Origin: Bacillota bacterium
Lineage (GTDB): Bacteria; Bacteroidota; Bacteroidia; Bacteroidales; Bacteroidaceae
Assembly (NCBI GenBank): GCA_023664625.1
Contig: JAMPFD010000001.1
Location: 186,001-250,000, forward strand
DNA length: 64,000 nucleotides
Direction: 5' to 3'
The notes under the pieces were generated by a model. The model ran no database searches. It was not told the DNA's origin and saw nothing but the letters and a program-made list of their open reading frames with translations. Of the stretch, positions 44,934 through 52,436 are shown one piece after another. Position numbers and translations under genes: made by a program. Position 1 is the stretch's first letter. Each line of letters opens with the position of its first letter.

Positions 44934-45560
44934 ATCATATATACATATTCCTCACACAAGTCTGTCGCATGCTACCCGACAGTGGTATTTCGCAAACGGT
45001 TTGCCGTCCTAAAAATGCATGGTAATTCCTGATACGGATTCAATAACGTGAGCCATCATATCCATAGTTACAGCTATTTTGTACTGTATCCTGATACGTT
45101 TCCGGGCCGGTTTAACCTTCACCGAAATCAACATCAGTGCAAACATCACAACGCCATCCGAACTTGTTTGTCATTAAACCTTTCTTTAGTTTTTGTTCCT
45201 TATATCTCCCATTATTCTTACAGCACCACCTTTGCATACAAGGAAATGTTCTTCGTCTGCCTTGCTCTTCCTAAAAAACATGCACTCCATATCCATCATG
45301 TATGTATTGTATCTGCTTCATTAAAAAATCGTTTAATCTTAAAATGTGAACAATATCCTTTCGCCATATGCTCATTATACCTACTTTCGATTTTCTACCG
45401 GTGACCATCAATTTCTGCATTGAGTCTACATATTTTTCACAAATCACTCCATTAATTAGATACACAAGAAAAAGAAAAAAATATTGCATAAAATATTTAT
45501 TTCCTATCTATTCAATATATTAATATCTATATGTCGCTAATTAACAGCAAAAAGCAGTTA
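44934..45560. other. A/T-rich stretch without a recognisable gene
   Basis: Composition drops visibly from about 45,040 to 45,550. A 118-codon plus frame (45048-45404) and a 72-codon minus frame (45271-45489) exist; neither has a promoter box or recognised domain. Could be a decayed gene. Confidence 0.5.
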
Positions 45561-45944
45561 CTACTTATCATATATACGGAAGATGCGCTCCATCATTTTC
45601 CACTTCTGGTCGCTGGTGTCCGTGGGATTGCACTGCTGGAACTGTGAGACAAAGGTCTCCCAGTCTTCCTGGCCGGGGAGCGTGGCAAGATGTGTCATGG
45701 CTGCAGTCCAGTCAAAGTCCTCGGGTGCGTCGACAATCATTATGACACGGTTGCCGAGACGGTAAAGTTCCATTTCGAGGATACCTACCTCGCGCATGCC
45801 GGCAAGCACTTCAGGACGGGCGTGTATCTCGTCGTGAGCCTCACAGTAGCGGCGTATCAGTTCTTCATCGTCTTTCAGGTCCATCGTCTGGACATAACGC
45901 TTTATGAGCTTTCCGTAATTCTTTTGTATATAGCCTTCTGTCAT
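45561..45944 (-). CDS. L-rhamnose mutarotase family protein
   Basis: 127 residues of the RhaM/DUF718 family, which interconverts alpha and beta L-rhamnopyranose. Characteristic pattern RYCEAHDEIHARPEVLAGMREVGILEMELYR and RVIMIVDAPEDFDW (split here by a variable residue pair). No rhamnose isomerase or kinase beside it. It could serve rhamnose released from pectin, fitting the PL11 lyase at 15 kb. Related sugars are possible substrates. Confidence 0.88.
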   Translation of the reverse strand: MTEGYIQKNYGKLIKRYVQTMDLKDDEELIRRYCEAHDEIHARPEVLAGMREVGILEMELYRLGNRVIMIVDAPEDFDWTAAMTHLATLPGQEDWETFVSQFQQCNPTDTSDQKWKMMERIFRIYDK

Positions 45945-46081
45945 GGTAAAGATAAATTATGTTTGTCAAGTCTTGTGATTTAAGTTGTAAGCTGCTGATA
46001 CTATCCTGCCGCAAAGCCGCCGTGCCTTCCTGCACCGTAGCAAGCAGGATGCGAGTCGTTTCATGGGGAAGGCACTTAAAG

Positions 46082-46120
46082 ACAGTGCGGCATCATCCAT
46101 GAAAGATAACACCGCACTGT
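46082..46120 (-). terminator. Weak hairpin after the HIT gene
   Basis: ACAGTGCGG (46082-46090) pairs with CCGCACTGT (46112-46120) across a 21-base loop; no good U tract. Confidence 0.4.
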
Positions 46121-46129
46121 TCTTTTATA

Positions 46130-46522
46130 TCATTCAAAATTTTCGCGAATCCTCTTTGCTATCTCCTCAAACTCCTCCTGCGACAGTTGGAGCTTTGGGT
46201 TTGAGAAAATCATATCCTTCTCCGACTGCATCGGGATGAGGTGAATATGAGCGTGAGGCACTTCAAGTCCGAGCACCGCCTGCCCGACCTTTATACAAGG
46301 GAAAGCCTTCTTTATGGCCTTGGCCACACGCTTTGCGAACACCTGGAACTCGGCAATCTCATCATCGTCCATATCGAAGATGTAGTCCACCTCACGGCGT
46401 GGAATGACGAGTGTATGCCCTTTCTGTAAAGGATTGATGTCAAGGAAAGCATAGAACTTGTCGCTTTCGGCACATTTGTAGCTCGGGATTTCTCCGCAAG
46501 CTATTTTTGAGAATATAGACAT
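46130..46522 (-). CDS. HIT family nucleotide-binding protein
   Basis: 130 residues, histidine triad hydrolase superfamily acting on nucleotide phosphoramidates or dinucleotides. Conserved GHTLVIPRREVDYIFD and the triad VPHAHIHLIP. Start MSIFSKIACGEIPSY is typical. Physiological substrate unknown. Confidence 0.95.
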   Translation of the reverse strand: MSIFSKIACGEIPSYKCAESDKFYAFLDINPLQKGHTLVIPRREVDYIFDMDDDEIAEFQVFAKRVAKAIKKAFPCIKVGQAVLGLEVPHAHIHLIPMQSEKDMIFSNPKLQLSQEEFEEIAKRIRENFE

Positions 46523-46586
46523 AACGGTATTCTTTTTATGTGATTTATATTCAGTTTCCGTCCTTCCGTCAAGGCATAAGACGGTC

Positions 46587-48125
46587 TTATGCCACCTTGT
46601 TCAGTTTCTTTATGATAGAGAAGATGAACAATGCGCTGACAAGGCAGATTCCGGCGAGGACGCCCCAGATTACAGGCAGTGAAACATTCTCACCCCACAG
46701 CAGTCCGGGAATCATGACAAGCTGGTTGCCTATGGCTGTTGCCGCAAACCACAAGCCCATCATAAGCCCGGCATACTTAGGAGGAGCCACCTTGCTCACG
46801 AAGCTTATTCCTATAGGAGACAGGAGCAGTTCGGCAAAGGTGAGCACGAGATACGTGGAGATAAGGAGGTTGGCGCTTACACGTGCAGGATCGGAACCGG
46901 CCTGTATGGCTGCCGCCTGGTCCATAGGGGCGAGCAGACCGGTAGAACCTGCTATCATCAGGCAGAACGCTGCTGCTGCGACAAGCATGCCGAGACCTAT
47001 CTTCTGCGGGCTTGTTGGCTCCTTGCCCTTACGGTTGAGCCATGAGAACAGGGCTACGCTGACAGGAGTGAGAGCCACGACATAGCATGGGTTGAACTGC
47101 TGGAAGATAGGAGCCTTAACGTCAACGACACCGTCAAGCGCATTGTATTTGTAGCAGAGGAACGCCGCGGCGGCAACAATGATAAGGCCTCCGATGCCGC
47201 GTCCTTTGGCAGTCTTGTTCTGGTAGAGTGCAAAGAGACCGTATACAATGAATATGCAGGCAACTAGGTTAGTCACGTCAAACGCCATGCTCTGCAGCCC
47301 TTCCGATGTTGTCTGCGTATAGTCGCGTGCGAAAAGGGTGAGAGTATTGCCGTTCTGGTGGAATGCCATCCAGAAGAATATCACAACGGCGAAGACAAGG
47401 CATAGGCAGACAATGCGCTCTGTTGTCTCTGAACGGGAGAGTTCCGGCACTGCAGTCTGCTGCTTGGAAAGCTTGTCGTTCTTGGACTTCTCTCCGGCAA
47501 GCACATGCTTGTATGTGGAAGATGAGAAGTAATAGATAAGTATAGAGACAATAAGGCTGACACATGCCACAGCGAAGGCGAAATGGTAGGAGTCGGCTTC
47601 ACCTATGCCGAGACTGTTCTGTGCCCATTCCATAATCTTTATGGCAGCCGTAGGGGCGAACATGGCGCCGATATTGATGGCCATATAGAAGAGGCTGAAG
47701 CCGGCGTCGCGCTTGTCGGCATACTCAGGAGAGTCATAGAGACGGCCCACCATTACCTGCAGATTTCCCTTGAACAGACCCGTTCCGAGACTGATGAGCA
47801 CAAGGGCTGCCGCCATGGCTGCGGCTGCCGGGAAGTTGCCGCCGAGAGGTACGGACAGGAGAAGATAACCGAGGAACATGATAAAGATGCCCGTCGTCAC
47901 CATCTTTCCGAAGCCGAAACGGTCTGCGGCAATACCGCCTATAACAGGCAGGAAATAGACCAGCATGAGGAATGTGGAATAAATAGTACTTGCCAGACCT
48001 GCCTCATAACCGAAGTTTGCCTGCAGGTAAAGCAAGAATACGGCGAGCATGGTATAGTAACCGAAACGCTCGCCGGTGTTGGCGAGGGCAAGAGCCCATA
48101 AGCCTTTTGGCTGTCCTTCAAACAT
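46587..48125 (-). CDS. Proton-dependent oligopeptide transporter (POT/PTR, MFS)
   Basis: Imports di- and tripeptides. About 512 residues and 12-14 helices. Family signatures: GERFGYYTM in helix 1, GTGLFKGNLQVMVG and DAGFSLFYMAINIGAMFAP. The start at 48125 (MFEGQPKGLWAL) matches where homologues begin; an ATG at 48170 would add 15 basic residues. Lies downstream of another MFS gene on the same strand. Confidence 0.92.
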   Translation of the reverse strand: MFEGQPKGLWALALANTGERFGYYTMLAVFLLYLQANFGYEAGLASTIYSTFLMLVYFLPVIGGIAADRFGFGKMVTTGIFIMFLGYLLLSVPLGGNFPAAAAMAAALVLISLGTGLFKGNLQVMVGRLYDSPEYADKRDAGFSLFYMAINIGAMFAPTAAIKIMEWAQNSLGIGEADSYHFAFAVACVSLIVSILIYYFSSSTYKHVLAGEKSKNDKLSKQQTAVPELSRSETTERIVCLCLVFAVVIFFWMAFHQNGNTLTLFARDYTQTTSEGLQSMAFDVTNLVACIFIVYGLFALYQNKTAKGRGIGGLIIVAAAAFLCYKYNALDGVVDVKAPIFQQFNPCYVVALTPVSVALFSWLNRKGKEPTSPQKIGLGMLVAAAAFCLMIAGSTGLLAPMDQAAAIQAGSDPARVSANLLISTYLVLTFAELLLSPIGISFVSKVAPPKYAGLMMGLWFAATAIGNQLVMIPGLLWGENVSLPVIWGVLAGICLVSALFIFSIIKKLNKVA

Positions 48126-48230
48126 ATTGAATTTTTGTTTTTTTAATGTTCCATGCCCTTTCTCCGCCATTCTGAGGAGAGAGGGACACGGAACGGTTAG
48201 TTGGTTTTATGAATTTAGACTGTATATGTC

Positions 48231-49643
48231 TTATTTTATATTCGGAAGCTCCAGTCCGTAACCGCGCTTCTTATCCACAGCCTTGAGATATATGGCAATG
48301 AGGAGTGCGAGAACGCCGAAGCCTGCGAAGACAATGAGAGGCACGGTATAGTCGTAAGGTATGAAATCAGCACCGGAAGCCTTCGCCGCAATGACGGCAG
48401 GATTATCCTCGTTTGTGGAAGTCAGGATATTGCCTATGAGCTTAGGCACGAAGCAAAGACCGATATTCTGCACCCAGAAAATCAGACAGTAGGCACTGCC
48501 GAGTATCTTCTCATCCACAATCTTCGGCACACTTGGCCACAGAGCCGCAGGCACAAGGGCAAAGGATATGCCGAGAAGAACGATGGTAGAGTAAGCTATC
48601 AGTTCACTCTTTGTCTCAGGAAGGACAAAGGCAAAGACGAGATGGCAGCAGATAAGGAGCAGCGCACCGCACATGAGCATTGTAGCACCCTTACCCTTGC
48701 GGTCGAGGAAATTGCCAAGGAACGGGGTGATTACCGCCGCGCCGATAGGGAACCATCGGAAAATATTAGAAGCGTCTTCCGCAGAAATGCCGTCAAGATT
48801 GCACTGAAGCATATTGGCACCGTAACGCTGGAACGGGAATATCGCACTGTAATATAGCACACAGAGCAGGGCCACAATCCAGAAAGCCTCTGACGTAAGA
48901 ATCTTGCCGAGGTCGCTGAACTTGAATTCCTCCTCCGGATCCGACTCCGTTGCAGACTCTCCTGTCTGGCTGTCAAGTTTCTTGTCCATGAAGGTGAACA
49001 CTGTATATGTTATCAGTCCGATGAGGAGAAGCACCGTGCAGAATGCCACAGGAGCAACCACCGTGCCCATCTTCTCAGCTATGATAGGAGAGATGGAGAA
49101 GATGGCAAACACGCCGACACGCGCTATGGCCATCTCAAGACCCATGGCAAGAGCCATCTCCTTGCCTTTGAACCATTTTGCTATAGCCTTGGAAACTGTC
49201 GTACCGGCCATCTCGCAGCCGCAGCCGAATATCATGAATCCGAAGCATGCCATCTTGGCACTGGCAGGCATGCTTACCCACCATGAGTTGAGCCACTCTG
49301 CGAAAGCTGTGGTCTGGAACCACTCAGTGATGCCTACAAACTTTATCACGGCACCTACAAGCATCATTGATGCCGACAGCTCGCCGGTGAAGCGGATTCC
49401 TGTCTTGTCAAGAATCACACCGGCAATGATAAGGAAACCGCAGACATTTACTATATACTCTGAAGCGGCATACGTACCGAACACATCAGGAGTCCATCCA
49501 CGCTGGCTCTCCATAAGAGCCTGAATAGGAGACATCACGTCCACGAACATGTATCCGAAGAACATCATGGACGCAATGAGCACAAGTGCTGTCCAGCGCA
49601 TTGCCGGAGAGTCACTTAGCTTTTTCTGTATTATTTCTGTCAT
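48231..49643 (-). CDS. Major facilitator superfamily transporter
   Basis: 470 residues, 12 predicted helices in two halves joined by an acidic cytoplasmic loop (GESATESDPEEEFKFSDL). Start MTEIIQKKLSDSPAMRWTALVLIASMMF is chosen because the upstream ATG at 49676 falls within the -7 box. Substrate not recognised; organic-anion or nitrate/sugar-phosphate-like MFS branches are possible. Possibly co-transcribed with the peptide transporter. Confidence 0.88.
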   Translation of the reverse strand: MTEIIQKKLSDSPAMRWTALVLIASMMFFGYMFVDVMSPIQALMESQRGWTPDVFGTYAASEYIVNVCGFLIIAGVILDKTGIRFTGELSASMMLVGAVIKFVGITEWFQTTAFAEWLNSWWVSMPASAKMACFGFMIFGCGCEMAGTTVSKAIAKWFKGKEMALAMGLEMAIARVGVFAIFSISPIIAEKMGTVVAPVAFCTVLLLIGLITYTVFTFMDKKLDSQTGESATESDPEEEFKFSDLGKILTSEAFWIVALLCVLYYSAIFPFQRYGANMLQCNLDGISAEDASNIFRWFPIGAAVITPFLGNFLDRKGKGATMLMCGALLLICCHLVFAFVLPETKSELIAYSTIVLLGISFALVPAALWPSVPKIVDEKILGSAYCLIFWVQNIGLCFVPKLIGNILTSTNEDNPAVIAAKASGADFIPYDYTVPLIVFAGFGVLALLIAIYLKAVDKKRGYGLELPNIK

Positions 49644-49673
49644 TTTGTTATAAAAATTGTTACTTACAGAATG

Positions 49674-49681
49674 CAAAGGTA
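49674..49681 (-). promoter_or_regulatory. Predicted -7 box for the MFS gene pair
   Basis: TACCTTTG on minus, overlapping the rejected ATG at 49676. Confidence 0.55.
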
Positions 49682-49879
49682 ATAATAATTATTCAATTAT
49701 TGACCATTCTTAACAAAAAAAAGACTTTCCACAAAGCATTCTGTATAAAAAACAGCGGGTATGACATCGTCACGACATTATGCCTTGCCAGTCATTCATT
49801 AAAATCACAAAAAGTCTTGGAATCCTTATTTCCTTACATTAGTATTTATATGATTCCACCGATTTCATCAAATCAGCAC

Positions 49880-50641
49880 TTACTGAAACATATCAAAATA
49901 AAGGGCTTTAATCCATTTTGTCACTGTCACTTCTTTAATATTCTCAGCCGGATATTTGTCCTGATATACTTTAGTCAAGTCTTGTCTCAAAGTAAGGCGT
50001 CCTGCCATTGACGGCATAAATAATTTCACGTCATACACTTCACAATAATGTCCATATTCAAGGGTGAGCATCCCGGCATCTTCGTCATAGTGGTATGTCC
50101 CTTCATATGTCGTATAAGTAGGATGTCCGCTATTATCCCGAAGGCTGACTGCCAATGAAACGTTATCGGAACCAAATCTGTAGGTGGAATAGAACCTAAG
50201 GTACATTGCCTCCAGCAATTCCTGCCTGACAGCATCAGACAGCTCTTGGTTGTCCGCAACGACCTTGACATCATAATACTCTTTCGTATAAATATTCTGT
50301 GCATCCTCCCACAACCCTGCAAGAGCACAGGAATACACGTCTATGTCCGCAAAACAATTAGGTTTACCCTTCAAATGCACAATAGTATGCCCAATATCAT
50401 TCGTTCTGACGGTCAATGTTCTGCCTTTGACATCCACATCTGCAATCCGAGGATTATCCACAGACACCTGCAAATCCGAAATATTCGAATTCGTCACCTC
50501 TATCGTTCCACTATAACCGTGCCAAAGATATATCTTATTCTTTGACAACTCTATTTCCGTATATACCTCTTCTTCTATTTCATTCTGACAACTTAAGAAG
50601 AAGAAAGCCGAAATGACCAAAAGTATGTATTTTATATTCAT
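49880..50641 (-). CDS. Hypothetical lipoprotein beside a C10 peptidase
   Basis: 253 residues from MNIKYILLVISAFFFLSC (lipid Cys18), followed by the acid-rich NEIEEE, which resembles a Bacteroidetes surface-export signal. Residues about 30-105 form a Big2/BACON-like beta domain (IELSKNKIYLWHGYSG, DNPRIADVDVKGRTLTV). The C-terminal part is unrecognised. It follows the peptidase gene on the same strand across a hairpin, so it may be a substrate, inhibitor or accessory of that enzyme; this is inference from position. Codon third positions are A/T-rich relative to the neighbours. Confidence 0.75.
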   Translation of the reverse strand: MNIKYILLVISAFFFLSCQNEIEEEVYTEIELSKNKIYLWHGYSGTIEVTNSNISDLQVSVDNPRIADVDVKGRTLTVRTNDIGHTIVHLKGKPNCFADIDVYSCALAGLWEDAQNIYTKEYYDVKVVADNQELSDAVRQELLEAMYLRFYSTYRFGSDNVSLAVSLRDNSGHPTYTTYEGTYHYDEDAGMLTLEYGHYCEVYDVKLFMPSMAGRLTLRQDLTKVYQDKYPAENIKEVTVTKWIKALYFDMFQ

Positions 50642-50664
50642 ATATTCCAAACATCAAAAGGAAT

Positions 50665-50703
50665 AAACCAGCATAGAGGCACATTTCACCTCTATGCTGG
50701 TTT
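50665..50703 (-). terminator. Hairpin between peptidase and lipoprotein genes
   Basis: Perfect 15-bp stem (50665-50679 with 50689-50703) and 9-base loop. It may end the peptidase transcript or attenuate expression of the lipoprotein. Confidence 0.7.
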
Positions 50704-50710
50704 CACTTTA

Positions 50711-52240
50711 TCAACGTTTTCCTATAAAAGGCAAGATGCTCATATCGCTATCTTTATATAGTACCCCATAGGCACGGAATGTTATTGAACCATTTTGAGT
50801 ATCTTTCACCAAATAATACCCAGTAGTACCGGCATTTAATCCCTGCCCAAAATTTGCATGAAAGTACACATCATATTGTTTGACAAGTTCGTAAGTTGTT
50901 AATGTTTTTACACAATACAAGAACTCATCCAGGACAAAAGCATGACGATTACCTCCTACAAAAACGGGAAAAGAATACTGAAGAGAGCGGCGTATCATTT
51001 CCGGATCCCATTTTATCATACTTGGTATATTATTATTGACTACAGTGACCCCACTGGTGTTACTAAAATAATTATATACATTCGCAGATGTTGTTTGCGT
51101 TTGAAGAACACATGGAACTGTTTCTGGAGGCCAACTGTCCGTTTCCCCTACTCCCCACAAAGGAGCAGAGTTTGTTTTATCATATATGTCTTTAAATAAC
51201 GCTGCAACCATATTTATTTTTTCTTGCGAATCTATTTCTCCGAATGGTCCACTATTCACTGTTTTCTTTTCTTTCAAATAAGCCCAATCTATGCTAATAC
51301 CATTGCAGACCATACCCTCAGGTTCTAAAGCCGCCAAGATTTGAGCAATAGCCGTAACGGCACACCCTGCAGGATGTTGTGTCATAGAGCAAACATCATA
51401 TTCATCCAATTTAATCCAATCAACAGGATAAAATCCATTATATGGAGCCAATTGATCCCATTCCGTTCCACAAGGTTTCCCATAAGAGCGCACCAACTTC
51501 GATCCTAGTTCTTCCATTGGGTCTGAAGGTTCCACTACCCTTGCCATATTCTTGTTCAAGTCAGCTTCTATCGGGTTCTTCTCCACACCATATTTTCTTA
51601 CATAAAGGTCAATATACTGCGCATCAACATACTTAACAGGAAGGTTTAGACCCTTAGCTATTTTTTCAATAGTTTTGCCCTTATTTGATTGTTCTGAAAC
51701 TATATTTTCTAAATTATTTTTATAAATCGTTTTTGATAGTTCCAACATAAAATTCATATTTCCCGCAATCGGTTCTTTAGGGATTCTATCATCATTATAT
51801 GATGGAATATAAGCGATTACAACAGGATATCTATCATCGCCACCAACTATGGCCAATCCCTGTGTACCATCCCCATTATCTATCCGCACCTCATATATCG
51901 GAGTTTTAATATTTGACAAATTTCGTGACAAATCATCCTCTCCTAAATAACACTTGCTTGATATTTTGAATTTCGGTGATTTACTAATAGTTTTTGCCTT
52001 AGCTATGGCCGACACAGAATTTTGGTTAATGTCTACCATGTAATTTTTGATAATGTCCATAACTTCCTGCTCTGACAATTCCTTGCCTGTTTTTTCATTT
52101 AAGCTAAGGACCTCATTTAATGTTAAAGCCATTGGTTCGGAACAGGCAGAGTCTCTCTCCAAATTCACAGAGGCATCATTGTTACAAGATAAACAAAGCA
52201 ATGTTGCCTGAATTAAAAATAAGAATGTTCGTATCTTCAT
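50711..52240 (-). CDS. C10 family cysteine peptidase (streptopain-like) lipoprotein
   Basis: 509 residues. Lipoprotein signal (TLLCLSC), a Spi-like propeptide region (about 40-180), then the papain-fold C10 catalytic domain. Catalytic Cys293 (HPAGCAVTAIAQIL) and His433 (GGNRHAFVLDEFLY) are present. The block usually read as HxNWGWGG is HANFGQGLNAG here (461-471), replacing both Trp residues. Probably activated by propeptide removal at the cell surface. A/T-rich compared with flanking genes, suggesting a separate origin. Confidence 0.87.
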   Translation of the reverse strand: MKIRTFLFLIQATLLCLSCNNDASVNLERDSACSEPMALTLNEVLSLNEKTGKELSEQEVMDIIKNYMVDINQNSVSAIAKAKTISKSPKFKISSKCYLGEDDLSRNLSNIKTPIYEVRIDNGDGTQGLAIVGGDDRYPVVIAYIPSYNDDRIPKEPIAGNMNFMLELSKTIYKNNLENIVSEQSNKGKTIEKIAKGLNLPVKYVDAQYIDLYVRKYGVEKNPIEADLNKNMARVVEPSDPMEELGSKLVRSYGKPCGTEWDQLAPYNGFYPVDWIKLDEYDVCSMTQHPAGCAVTAIAQILAALEPEGMVCNGISIDWAYLKEKKTVNSGPFGEIDSQEKINMVAALFKDIYDKTNSAPLWGVGETDSWPPETVPCVLQTQTTSANVYNYFSNTSGVTVVNNNIPSMIKWDPEMIRRSLQYSFPVFVGGNRHAFVLDEFLYCVKTLTTYELVKQYDVYFHANFGQGLNAGTTGYYLVKDTQNGSITFRAYGVLYKDSDMSILPFIGKR

Positions 52241-52366
52241 AGTTATTAGTTTTAAAAACATCGCAAATATAGCATTGTTTTAGATATTTTCAGCAACCAC
52301 CTCCAAACCCTTGCTATTATTTTATATTATTTAACATCTTTATTAGTCGTTATAAATATTATTAAG

Positions 52367-52414
52367 AATGTCCGCAGATATGGCATCGCTACGGCATCCA
52401 TATCTGCGGACATT
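52367..52414 (-). terminator. Terminator after the GH3 gene
   Basis: Perfect 17-bp stem (52367-52383 with 52398-52414), 14-base loop. Confidence 0.8.
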
Positions 52415-52436
52415 TCAAACAACTATTTGAATTTGC

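Noticed and set aside
45048..45404. 118-codon plus-strand frame as a gene
   Set aside because: His/Tyr-rich low-complexity composition in an A/T-rich stretch, no promoter box, no recognised domain.
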